From Acidobacteriota bacterium (GTDB lineage Bacteria; Acidobacteriota; Thermoanaerobaculia; Multivoradales; UBA5704), in contig QHVW01000952.1 in the NCBI GenBank assembly GCA_003223675.1, forward strand, positions 1 to 9,210: 9,210 nucleotides of DNA, read 5' to 3'. Numbering within the stretch: position 1 is the first letter of the stretch; each line of letters starts with the position of its first letter. Positions 1 through 6,198 of this stretch are shown here, piece by piece. A program made the translations under genes and the position numbers. Below the pieces are notes generated by a model. That model saw nothing but the letters and a program-made list of their open reading frames with translations, was not told where the DNA came from and searched no databases.

Positions 1-246
1 GTCTTCAATTCCGGCGGCAAGAGCTCCCGGGCCGCCGACTCGCCCACCGGGGGCTTCGAGCTCTACGACCTCTCCGCGGACCCGCTGGAGATGAAGAACC
101 TCGCCGCCACCAGGACCGAGGAGGTCCGCCGGCTCCGGAGGGACCTCGTGGCCTGGATGCAGAAGGCCCGGGCCTTGGGGGATGAGGACGAGGTGAACGG
201 CGAGACGGAGCGGGCGCTGAAGGCGCTGGGGTACGTGGGGAACTAG
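1..246 (+). CDS. Sulfatase-superfamily protein, C-terminal fragment (5' end outside window)
   Basis: The reading frame is open from the first base to a TAG stop and gives the last 81 residues of a protein. The stretch FELYDLSADPLEMKNLA is the typical C-terminal strand of the sulfatase / alkaline-phosphatase-like fold (arylsulfatase-type 'ELYDLxxDPxExxNLA'). A charged helix follows, and the protein ends in LKALGYVGN. The complete sulfatase-like lipoprotein at 2696-4171 ends similarly (LRALGYVAGGN), so the two may be related members of one local cluster. The catalytic half is outside the window. It is therefore impossible to say whether this is a formylglycine sulfatase or a related phospho-/sulfo-hydrolase, or whether it is exported. 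The frame and family are clear; the substrate is unknown. Confidence 0.85.
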   Translation, partial: VFNSGGKSSRAADSPTGGFELYDLSADPLEMKNLAATRTEEVRRLRRDLVAWMQKARALGDEDEVNGETERALKALGYVGN

Positions 247-292
247 CCGGCAGAGTTGGCGTACCCGGCCGGTTGGCCCCTCATCACCCCGG

Positions 293-337
293 CCCTCTTC
301 TCCCATCCCTCCACCCACCCTACCGGGGAGAAGAGGG
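293..337. repeat. Palindromic element, copy A
   Basis: The arms CCCTCTTCTCCC (293-304) and GGGAGAAGAGGG (326-337) are perfect 12-bp inverted repeats around a 21-nt loop. The loop sequence is nearly identical, in inverse orientation, to that of copy B (365-408). No T-tract follows on either strand, so this looks more like a REP-like palindrome or a factor-dependent 3'-end structure than a classical intrinsic terminator. It lies between the ends of two convergent genes. Confidence 0.75.
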
Positions 338-364
338 AGAAGCTTGCCGAAGAATGTCTTGAAG

Positions 365-408
365 CCCCTCTCTCCCCGGTGGGCGGGTGGAGGGATGGGA
401 GAGAGGGG
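365..408. repeat. Palindromic element, copy B (inverted relative to copy A)
   Basis: The arms CCCCTCTCTCCC (365-376) and GGGAGAGAGGGG (397-408) are perfect 12-bp inverted repeats around a 20-nt loop. The reverse complement of this copy matches copy A along its whole length, apart from one loop substitution, one 1-nt loop gap, and three positions in each arm. The arm differences are paired, so both stems stay perfect. The 27 nt separating the copies (338-364) carry nothing recognisable. Confidence 0.75.
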
Positions 409-422
409 TTGGGGAGTGAGGG

Positions 423-441
423 ACCGCCCCGGAGGGGCGGT
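423..441 (-). terminator. Stem-loop just downstream of the GDSL hydrolase stop codon
   Basis: ACCGCCCC (423-430) and GGGGCGGT (434-441) form a perfect 8-bp GC-rich stem with a 3-nt loop. Read on the minus strand it begins 2 nt after the TAA stop (444-446) of the hydrolase gene. The position fits a transcript end or an exonuclease-blocking hairpin, but no T-tract follows on the minus strand, so intrinsic termination is uncertain. Confidence 0.5.
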
Positions 442-443
442 AT

Positions 444-1610
444 TTACGGCTTCGTCTGCCCGAAATTCGCCGCCAGGATCGCCAGGTCCAGCCCGTCGAC
501 CACGCCGTCGCTGTTGAAATCGGCGGCGGCGCTGTAGTTGGCCGTGCCGCGCAGGGCTCCGAAGTGGAGGCCGAAGAGGATGAGGTCCATGCCATCCACC
601 CGGTTGTCCCCGTTGACGTCCCCCTGCAGCCCGGTGATCGTCCCCTGGATGGTGAATTTGGCGAGCTGGCGGTCGATCGTGTTGGGCGGGGTGGCGAGGT
701 CGCGCGAGCGCAGGCCCACGGTCACGGTGCCGCTCAAAGGCGTGGTGGACTGGTAGGTGAGCGTGGCGTGGAGCGCCGTGCCCTGGGGCGTGACGGTCAC
801 CGGCTGGCCGTTCACCAATAGGAAGGTGTTGGCGAGGTCGATGCCGGCGCCGAAATCCCAGACGTCCACCTGGATCGTGGCGTCCGGCTTGATGTTGGTG
901 GCGCCGTTGACCGGATTGATGATGCCGGGCACGGGCGAGACGGTGTCGGCCCCCCGGATCACGTCGTAGAAGACCCGCGCGAGGATGTCGTACCCGGCGG
1001 CGTTGGGGTGCCCCACGTGATCGTCCGGCGCGTTGCTGTAGAAGCCGCTGAAGAGGTTCGGCAGATTGCGGAAGACCTCGTTGGGATCGGCCTCTTTCCG
1101 CCCGCGCACCCCCGCGAGGTTGCGGATGCGCCCGTTGAGCTGCTCGGTCAGCAGGTTGTCGGGATCGACCTTGGCGTCGGGCGGACGGGGGATCACCGTG
1201 GCGTGGATCACGCTGAGACCGAGCGCCTCCGCCTTGCCGGCCATGGTGTCCAGATTGAAGATGGTCGTCTCCATCGAGATCGACTTGTTGATGTCGTTCG
1301 TCCCCTCCATCAGGATGAGGACGTCCCCCGCCTTGCCATTCGCGAGCACAGAGTCGAGGCGGGTGAGGCCGTCGGGAGTCTTCTCACCGGGGTTGCCCTG
1401 GTTGGAGACCGTGGCGTTCACGCCGGCCGTCACCAGGAGCGACTGGAGGCGCGGCGGATACCCTGGATTCGTGCGCGCCGGATCGTCTCCGATCCCGAAG
1501 GTGATGCTGTCGCCGAAGGCGAGATAGGTCTTCGACGTGGTCTGCGCCGAAGCGAGCATCGGGATGGCGCCCAGGAGGAAGGCGGCGGCGGTGGCGCGCT
1601 GGAATCTCAC
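444..1610 (-). CDS. Secreted SGNH/GDSL-family hydrolase with Ig-like segment and C-terminal dockerin
   Basis: This 388-residue protein has a Sec signal peptide with likely cleavage after ALASA-type residue A22. The SGNH esterase domain follows at about 28-225: FGDSITFG carries nucleophile Ser35, EGTNDI carries Asn105 of block III, and DHVGHPNAAGY carries the block V His201. Residues about 230-325 look like a beta-rich Ig-like (Big-type) domain. Residues about 330-388 contain two dockerin type I Ca-binding repeats, DVNGDNRVDGMDL and DFNSDGVVDGLDL. The family hydrolyses ester bonds in lipids or acetylated carbohydrates; the substrate here is unknown. The start is GTG (1610-1608). It overlaps the TGA stop of the upstream gene in a GTGA junction, with GGAAAGAG just upstream, so translational coupling with the propeller-like gene is likely. 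The dockerin could anchor the enzyme to a cohesin, but no cohesin is visible here. Confidence 0.9.
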   Translation of the reverse strand: MRFQRATAAAFLLGAIPMLASAQTTSKTYLAFGDSITFGIGDDPARTNPGYPPRLQSLLVTAGVNATVSNQGNPGEKTPDGLTRLDSVLANGKAGDVLILMEGTNDINKSISMETTIFNLDTMAGKAEALGLSVIHATVIPRPPDAKVDPDNLLTEQLNGRIRNLAGVRGRKEADPNEVFRNLPNLFSGFYSNAPDDHVGHPNAAGYDILARVFYDVIRGADTVSPVPGIINPVNGATNIKPDATIQVDVWDFGAGIDLANTFLLVNGQPVTVTPQGTALHATLTYQSTTPLSGTVTVGLRSRDLATPPNTIDRQLAKFTIQGTITGLQGDVNGDNRVDGMDLILFGLHFGALRGTANYSAAADFNSDGVVDGLDLAILAANFGQTKP

Positions 1611-2641
1611 TGGGCTCTTTCCATCGTGGCCGTGGCCTGCCGCTTCGCGGCCGGCCAGCGCATCCGCACCTGATTCCCCTCGAAGGCGACCGCCGGCCGC
1701 TCCAGCGTCGAGGAGACCGAGGCCTTGGCCTTCACCCGACCCTGGGCGTCGAGGTCGAGCACCGACCAGGAGCGCGGCGCCGCGGCGTCCAGATAGAGCA
1801 GCCGCGAGGGGCCGAGGAAGGTGGGGTAGAGCGAGCCCGAGGCGGCGGCGGGGTGCTCGCCGCTCCAGCCGCTACGGTCGAAACGGGCCAGCCGCATCTG
1901 GTAGCCGGTTCCGTCGAAGCGGCTCCAGGCGATCAGGGCGCCGCCGTCCGCGGTGGCGGTGAGGGCCGGGGTGATGTCGGGCACGGAGTTGTCGGTGAGG
2001 CGCTGCACCGGCTGCCAGGCGTCCCCCTGGCGGCGAGCCCAGACGATCTCGTCGTCTTGTCCATCGAAGGCGCTCCAGGCGAGCAGCCAGGAGCCGTCGG
2101 CCAGCACGGCGCCGGTCAGGGCGAGCTGGCTCCCGGGTCCCGGGAAGGAGACGCGCTCGGGCGTCTGCCAGCGCTTGCCGTTCCAGACGGAGGCGCGCAC
2201 GGAGAGAGTGCGATCGCCGTCCCCCTCCAGCCAGGCGAGGCCGGCCAGCCGGCCGCCGTCCACCAGGAGCACGGGCCCGCGGCGCAGTTTCCCTTCCTGA
2301 CCCGGGGGCTCCGCCATGGGCCGGGAGGCGCTGTCGTTGCCACGCAAAAGGAACAGCTTGCGCCCGCCGGTGGCGTCCGGCACACTGCCGGCCGCCACCC
2401 AGCCGCCGTCGATCGCCGCGAAGGCGGAGACCTCGGCCCGCTCGGGGAGCGCCACGGAGAGCGCGCGGCCCCCGGGCAGCTCGATGCGGGCGCCACTGTC
2501 CGCCGACAGCGCCGGCAGCAGTGTCAGGGCCTCGCCGTCGCGGAACGCCTGCAACGGCTCGTCCTGGCCGAGCACAGGGACGGCTATACAGAGGAGGAGG
2601 GTGAAAGCTCCTCCCAGCAGGTGGAGGGGTGGCGTGCGCAC
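1607..2641 (-). CDS. Secreted beta-propeller-like (BNR/sialidase-fold style) protein
   Basis: This 344-residue protein has a Sec signal peptide (hydrophobic core about 8-24, likely cleavage after G25). The rest is rich in Trp, Gly and Asp with recurring blades of about 50 residues: AWLEGDG near 136, AWSAFDG at 188-194 and AWSRFDG at 238-244. Each is followed after about 15-20 residues by a 'GxxW' turn (GKRWQ, GDAWQ, SGWSG). This spacing fits a beta-propeller of the exo-sialidase/BNR type. No catalytic set of Arg residues or Asp-box consensus (SxDxGxxW) is convincing, so I would not call it a sialidase. A binding or scaffold role is more likely. The start is GTG (2641-2639), because an upstream ATG meets a TAG at once. 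It is the first gene of a two-gene operon with the GDSL hydrolase and is divergent from the sulfatase-like lipoprotein. Confidence 0.75.
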   Translation of the reverse strand: MRTPPLHLLGGAFTLLLCIAVPVLGQDEPLQAFRDGEALTLLPALSADSGARIELPGGRALSVALPERAEVSAFAAIDGGWVAAGSVPDATGGRKLFLLRGNDSASRPMAEPPGQEGKLRRGPVLLVDGGRLAGLAWLEGDGDRTLSVRASVWNGKRWQTPERVSFPGPGSQLALTGAVLADGSWLLAWSAFDGQDDEIVWARRQGDAWQPVQRLTDNSVPDITPALTATADGGALIAWSRFDGTGYQMRLARFDRSGWSGEHPAAASGSLYPTFLGPSRLLYLDAAAPRSWSVLDLDAQGRVKAKASVSSTLERPAVAFEGNQVRMRWPAAKRQATATMERAQ

Positions 2642-2695
2642 GTGGGGTATCCTACCGCATCTCCGGAACCCGCCGCCGGAGGGAGAAATTCCGCT
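2642..2695. promoter_or_regulatory. Short divergent intergenic region with a Shine-Dalgarno for the lipoprotein gene
   Basis: These 54 bp separate two divergent start codons (GTG at 2641 on the minus strand, TTG at 2696 on the plus strand), so both promoters must lie here or reach into the neighbouring coding sequence. GGAGGGAG (2678-2685) lies 10 nt before the TTG and supports that start. No clear -35/-10 pair is recognisable by eye. Confidence 0.5.
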
Positions 2696-4171
2696 TTGCC
2701 GTCAAGAAGAATCCATAAACCACTGATTCCGATCCTCCTCTGCCTGATCGCCACGGGCTGCGCGCGCCCGCCCGCGGCGCCGGTCCACCATGGTCCGATC
2801 GTGCTGATCACCATCGACGCCCTGCGGGCGGACGCCGTCGGCGCCTTCGGTGGTCCTCCAAAGGTCATGCCCACCCTGAGCGCGCTCGCCAGGGAGGCCA
2901 CCTGGGCCGGCCGCGCGGTCTCGCCGTCGAGTTGGACGGTCCCCTCGATGGCGGCCCTCTTCACCGGCTTCCAGCCCTGGCGGGCGCGGAGCTGGGCGGG
3001 CGACCGCTCGGTGCTCGACGCGCGCTTCGTCACCCTGCCGGAGTCGCTGAAGCAGGCGGGCTACCGCACCGCCGCCTTCCGCTCCAACCACTGGCTGGAC
3101 GCCGCGTTCGGCTACAACCAGGGGTTCGACGAGTTCTACAACCTCCGGGAGGGGAAGCGGGCCGAGCGCTATCTCGGGGATCTCAAGGGGGGGAAGGACT
3201 TCGTCTGGATCCACATCCTGGCGCCGCACGCGCCGTACTCCCGCCGCGACTCCCTCCTCGACCGGCTCGACGAGGTTCCACCCGATCTCCCGCGGGACGT
3301 CCGGCCGCTCGACCTCGAGCCCTACTACGACCCCGCCGTGAAGCTGCCGCCGGGCCAGGAGCGGATCTTCCGGGCCATGTACCAGCTCAACGCCGCCTAC
3401 GCGGACCAGGTGCTCACCCGCCTCATCGCCGCCCTGAAGCACAGCGGGCAGTGGAGAAAGACCCTCCTCGTGGTGACCGCCGATCACGGGGAGGAATTCA
3501 AGGAGAACGGCCAGATCGCCCACGGCGGCAATCTCGGGCGCGTGCTGGTGGACGTGCCGCTGGTGATCAAGCTGCCGCAGGGGTTCCCGCGACGGCTCGC
3601 CATGCCGGCCGCCCGGCCCGCCAACGTGCGGGTGGCCCCCACGCTGATCGAGGCCGCCGGCGGCAAGACGGAGCCGGGCGCGTCACCCAGCTTCTTCCAG
3701 CCCTTCGACAAGGGCGCCCTCTCCGAGCTCTACCTGGGCAACGGCGTCAACCGTTTCTCGCTGGTGCAGGGGGATCTGCAGCTCCTCTGGGAGAGCCGCT
3801 TCGGCAATCCGGAGCCGGACTACTACCGGGCCCGCTACGCCGGCATCGGCGGCCAGCCCGTGCCGCCGCTGACCGAGCCCATGCAGGCGATCTTCGACCG
3901 GCTGGAGAAGGAGTTCGAGGTCGTCCTCCCCGTCACCGGCCGCCGCGGCGATCTCCCGCGGCTCACCCTCCTGCGCTGGACCCCGAAGGGCGTCCAGCCG
4001 CTGGACGATCCCCGCCAGGTCAACCAGATGGCCCGCCAGCTCAAGAACGCCTGGATGGCCGCCAACGGCGCGGAGGTCCCGCCGGGGAAATCGACGGGCC
4101 ACCAGCCGAAGCTGTCGCCGAGGGAGGAGGAGGAGCTGCGGGCTTTGGGGTATGTGGCGGGAGGGAATTAG
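2696..4171 (+). CDS. Sulfatase/alkaline-phosphatase-fold lipoprotein with Thr at the formylglycine position
   Basis: From a TTG start (2696) this gives 491 residues. The start is chosen because GGAGGGAG lies 10 nt upstream and because it yields a lipoprotein signal: basic SRRIHK, a hydrophobic LIPILLCLIA core and lipobox ATGC with Cys22. The open frame continues far upstream, but only antisense to the propeller gene. The fold is clear: metal-site strand VLITIDALRAD (Asp41), nucleophile loop SWTVPSMAALFTG, then TADHGEEF (Asp263, His264) and AHGG (His276), and the tail LRALGYVAGGN. Aligned to the sulfatase signature CxPSRxxLLTG, Thr81 replaces Cys/Ser and Met85 replaces Arg, so formylglycine activation is not expected. 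Thr is the nucleophile in related phospho-transferases/hydrolases of the superfamily. It is probably an envelope-anchored hydrolase or transferase of unknown substrate. Confidence 0.85.
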   Translation: MPSRRIHKPLIPILLCLIATGCARPPAAPVHHGPIVLITIDALRADAVGAFGGPPKVMPTLSALAREATWAGRAVSPSSWTVPSMAALFTGFQPWRARSWAGDRSVLDARFVTLPESLKQAGYRTAAFRSNHWLDAAFGYNQGFDEFYNLREGKRAERYLGDLKGGKDFVWIHILAPHAPYSRRDSLLDRLDEVPPDLPRDVRPLDLEPYYDPAVKLPPGQERIFRAMYQLNAAYADQVLTRLIAALKHSGQWRKTLLVVTADHGEEFKENGQIAHGGNLGRVLVDVPLVIKLPQGFPRRLAMPAARPANVRVAPTLIEAAGGKTEPGASPSFFQPFDKGALSELYLGNGVNRFSLVQGDLQLLWESRFGNPEPDYYRARYAGIGGQPVPPLTEPMQAIFDRLEKEFEVVLPVTGRRGDLPRLTLLRWTPKGVQPLDDPRQVNQMARQLKNAWMAANGAEVPPGKSTGHQPKLSPREEEELRALGYVAGGN

Positions 4172-4243
4172 ATCAGGAATCCAGCAGGCGGCGCAGGTCA
4201 CGGGCGGCCCCTCGTCTTTTTTGGGGAACCCCTCGTCCATTTT

Positions 4244-4265
4244 GGGAGAGGCTCCCGTCTTTTTT
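4244..4265 (+). terminator. Terminator-like hairpin 1 in the array
   Basis: GGGAG (4244-4248) pairs with CTCCC (4252-4256) around a 3-nt loop, followed by CGTC and a T-tract to 4265. The stem is short, and the T-tract starts a few bases after it. It could end transcripts of the lipoprotein gene. Confidence 0.5.
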
Positions 4266-4286
4266 GGGAGACCCCTCTCCCTTTTT
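4266..4286 (+). terminator. Intrinsic terminator in the array (best candidate)
   Basis: GGGAGA (4266-4271) pairs perfectly with TCTCCC (4276-4281) around a CCCC tetraloop, followed immediately by TTTTT (4282-4286). This is the textbook form of a rho-independent terminator for + strand transcription, about 95 bp after the lipoprotein stop codon. Confidence 0.7.
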
Positions 4287-4287
4287 G

Positions 4288-4305
4288 GACGGGGCTCCGT
4301 CTTTC
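4288..4305 (+). terminator. Terminator-like hairpin 3 in the array
   Basis: GACGG (4288-4292) pairs with CCGTC (4297-4301) around GGCT, followed by TTTC. It uses different base pairs from the stems of neighbouring units at the equivalent place in the repeat. Confidence 0.45.
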
Positions 4306-4327
4306 TGGGGAACCCTTCGTCTTTTTT

Positions 4328-4364
4328 GGGAGAGGGGTCGTCTTTTTTGGGAGACCCCTCTCCC
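4328..4364. repeat. Perfect 12-bp inverted repeat closing the array
   Basis: GGGAGAGGGGTC (4328-4339) and GACCCCTCTCCC (4353-4364) are exact reverse complements with a 13-nt spacer that contains a T-tract. It spans the last two repeat units. It could form a stable stem in RNA from either strand, and so could serve as the 3' barrier for the minus-strand MerR-TPR transcript, although no T-tract follows it on that strand. The 28 bases from 4365 to 4392 hold nothing recognisable. Confidence 0.65.
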
Positions 4365-4392
4365 CGAATTCCGGAGCTCCCCGCCTGTGTAG

Positions 4393-5274
4393 CTATCCGC
4401 CTTGAATCAGCGTCCTATACGTCCGCAGGTGGCGGAAGGCCGCCTCGGGCTGGCCCAGCCGCTCGTAGAGACCGGAGAGGTTGTAGTGGGCATCGGCGAG
4501 GTCGCGGTCGATCTCCAGCGCCTTCTCGTACGCCTCGGTGGCCTCGGCGAGCCGGCCGAGATCCTGGAGGGCGACGCCGAGATTGAAGGCGGCGGTCTCG
4601 TCCTCCGGCCGGGCGGCGAGGGCCAGACGGTAATGCCGCTCGGCCGCGGCCGTCTCCCCCCGCTCGTGGAGGAGCCGTCCGAGATTCACGTGCGCGTCCG
4701 CCAGGCCGGGAGCGATTTCCAGGGCCTGCCGGTACGCCGCCATCGCCTCCTCGGGCGCGACCTCCTCGAGCTCACTGCCGCGCTCGTACCAGTCCTCCGC
4801 CCCCTCGGGCTCGTCCGGCTTCGTCTCCGGCGTGTGCAGGGGGAGCGTCGAGGCCTCCCGCGCCAGCTCGGCGAGCTCGAAGTCGAAGACCGCCTGGCCG
4901 GATTCCGGATTCCACACGTCGCTGCCGTCGCGCACCACCACGTGATGCCCCTGGGCCGAGATGCGGACGCCGGTGAGCGGCTGGTCTTCGGGTAGCTGCT
5001 CGCGCAGGTTCTGGAGCGCCAGACGCACGCGCCGCCGGGGGACCCGGGCGGCGAGCAGCCCCTTGGCGGTGCGCAGGAGGATGAGGTCCTGGAAGGAGAA
5101 GTAGTACTCGCCGCGCGGCCCCTGCACGGGAGAGAGGAAGCCGGCGCGCACATAGGAACGGACCTGCTCGGCGGAGAGGCCGAGCAGGGCGGCGACGTCC
5201 TTGGTCGAATAGCCGCTGGGCGACGGCGGGCGGTCGAGCTCGCCGGGCTGCTGGAGAGCGGAAGACCGGTTCAT
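4393..5274 (-). CDS. MerR-type helix-turn-helix protein with C-terminal TPR repeats
   Basis: This 293-residue protein has no signal peptide. Residues about 21-85 form a MerR-family winged HTH: YSTKDVAALLGLSAEQVRSY is the recognition part, and GEYYFSFQDLILLRTAKGLL the wing and following helix. Residues about 100-133 look beta-rich (VRISAQGHHVVV). Residues about 159-293 carry about four TPR units, for example NLGRLLHERGETAAAERHYR and NLGVALQDLGRLAEATEAYE. There are no effector-binding Cys residues of the metal-sensing MerR type. The usual MerR dimerising/effector half is replaced by a protein-interaction module, suggesting a DNA-binding adaptor or regulator responsive to a protein partner. The gene starts 24 bp after the ku stop on the same strand and probably shares its transcript. 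The ATG has only a weak upstream GAGAG. The partner and target DNA are unknown. Confidence 0.85.
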   Translation of the reverse strand: MNRSSALQQPGELDRPPSPSGYSTKDVAALLGLSAEQVRSYVRAGFLSPVQGPRGEYYFSFQDLILLRTAKGLLAARVPRRRVRLALQNLREQLPEDQPLTGVRISAQGHHVVVRDGSDVWNPESGQAVFDFELAELAREASTLPLHTPETKPDEPEGAEDWYERGSELEEVAPEEAMAAYRQALEIAPGLADAHVNLGRLLHERGETAAAERHYRLALAARPEDETAAFNLGVALQDLGRLAEATEAYEKALEIDRDLADAHYNLSGLYERLGQPEAAFRHLRTYRTLIQGG

Positions 5275-5298
5275 CGCTCTCAGTGTAACCCGGCGGGC

Positions 5299-6198
5299 TT
5301 ACCTCTTTGAGCTCTTTTTTTTCGGCGCCTCGTCGTTGATCGCCACGGGCTCGGCCGCGGCCCGGGCGGAACGCTTCGCCGGCTTGCGGTCGGCGATCGA
5401 GACCGGCTCGGCCGACTGCTGCGGCTTGGCCGCGGCGAGGCTCGCTTTCAGCGCCGCCATCAGGTCGATCACCTGCGCCTTCGGCTCCGGCGCCGGCGCG
5501 GCGGTGATCTCCTCGCCCTGCACCTTGCGGTCGATCAGCGACCGCACCTGCATGCGCTGGGTGTCCTCGTACGTCTCGGGGTGGAACTCTTCGGTGGCGA
5601 TCTGCTCGATGAGCTGGATGGCCAGCTTGAGCTCCGGCTCCTTGACCTCGGCCGCGCCGACCGGCACCTCGGAGAACGGACGCAGCTCGTCCGAGTAACG
5701 GAGCTGCTGCATGATCAACCCCTCCCCGAACGGCCGCAGCAGCACGAACTGGTCCTTGCCGCGGGCCACGTAGCGGGCCAGCGCCGCCCGGTTCGTCTGC
5801 TTCATCGCCTCGGCCAGCAACCGGTAGGGCTTGTCGCCCCCTTTGTCGGGACCGATGTAGTAAGACTTTTCGTAATAGATCGGATCGACCTGCTCGAGCG
5901 GCACGAACTCGGTGATCTCCACCGCGTTCGTCGGCTCCGGGACCAGAGCCTTCAGCTCCTCTTCCGTAAAGAGAACATATTGCCCCTTGGAGTATTCATA
6001 ACCTTTGACAATATCTTCTCTTCCCACGACCTCGTTGTCGACGGGACAGACGTACTGTTGCTTCAACCGGGACCTGCACTTCTTGTGCAGCATGTTAAAT
6101 TGGATGCCGGCCGCGCTCTCTCCCGTAGAATAAAGCTTCATCGGGATCGTGACGAGGCCGAAGGAGATCATTCCGGAGGCGAAGGGTCGGGCGCTCAT
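5299..6198 (-). CDS. ku: Bacterial NHEJ protein Ku
   Basis: This 299-residue Ku homologue is somewhat longer than minimal bacterial Ku. The family forms homodimeric rings that slide onto DNA double-strand ends and recruit LigD. The core at about 1-225 shows hallmark segments: ISFGLVTIPMKLYS at the start, CPVDNEVVGREDIVKGYEYSKGQYV (51-75), VDPIYYEKSYYIGPDKGGDKPYRLL and RQL-like MQQLRYSDELR. Residues 243-255 (VIDLMAALKASLA) are the short conserved segment at the start of the C-terminal region. The tail is Ala/Pro/Lys-rich with two similar motifs, AEPVSIAD (263-270) and AEPVAIND (282-289), and ends KKKSSKR, probably a DNA-contacting basic tail. ligD is divergent, which strongly supports an NHEJ role. 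The first ~85 codons are much less GC-rich than the rest. Confidence 0.97.
   Translation of the reverse strand: MSARPFASGMISFGLVTIPMKLYSTGESAAGIQFNMLHKKCRSRLKQQYVCPVDNEVVGREDIVKGYEYSKGQYVLFTEEELKALVPEPTNAVEITEFVPLEQVDPIYYEKSYYIGPDKGGDKPYRLLAEAMKQTNRAALARYVARGKDQFVLLRPFGEGLIMQQLRYSDELRPFSEVPVGAAEVKEPELKLAIQLIEQIATEEFHPETYEDTQRMQVRSLIDRKVQGEEITAAPAPEPKAQVIDLMAALKASLAAAKPQQSAEPVSIADRKPAKRSARAAAEPVAINDEAPKKKSSKR

Larger units (their letters stand above)
4213..4365 (+). repeat. Seven-copy ~21-bp tandem repeat of T-tracts and mini-palindromes
   Basis: Units begin with CGTCTTTTTTGGG or a variant at 4213, 4234, 4256, 4277, 4298, 4318 and 4339, so the period is 20-22 bp (mostly 21). Each unit has a pyrimidine/T-tract followed by a G-rich then C-rich segment. 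The stretch lies between the + strand lipoprotein gene (ends 4171) and the minus-strand MerR-TPR gene (ends 4393). The 41 bases before it (4172-4212) hold nothing recognisable. Short ORFs cross the array, but the unit length changes by +1 and later -1, so no frame is maintained. Confidence 0.85.

Noticed and set aside
444..2641. Cellulosome component cluster
   Set aside because: Only one dockerin is present, with no cohesin, scaffoldin or glycoside hydrolase in the window.
1607..2641. Sialidase annotation for the propeller-like protein
   Set aside because: No convincing Asp-box consensus or arginine triad was found; only the blade pattern is supported.
1853..2695. Long upstream extension of the lipoprotein reading frame
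   Set aside because: It is antisense to the propeller-like gene, is Gly/Ala/Arg-rich as expected of a high-GC shadow frame, and would bury the lipoprotein signal peptide.
4213..4365. CRISPR array
   Set aside because: The repeats are directly adjacent and diverged, with no unique spacers and no cas genes.
2932..4392. 486-codon + strand frame overlapping the lipoprotein gene
   Set aside because: It is in a different frame from the clear sulfatase-fold gene, with Arg/Pro/Gly-rich shadow composition.
4152..4586. Short frame crossing the 21-bp array, giving a repetitive FLGxP-type peptide
   Set aside because: Unit lengths of 22 and 20 shift the frame within the array, the frame runs antisense into the MerR-TPR gene, and it starts inside the lipoprotein gene. 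The repetition comes from the DNA repeat.
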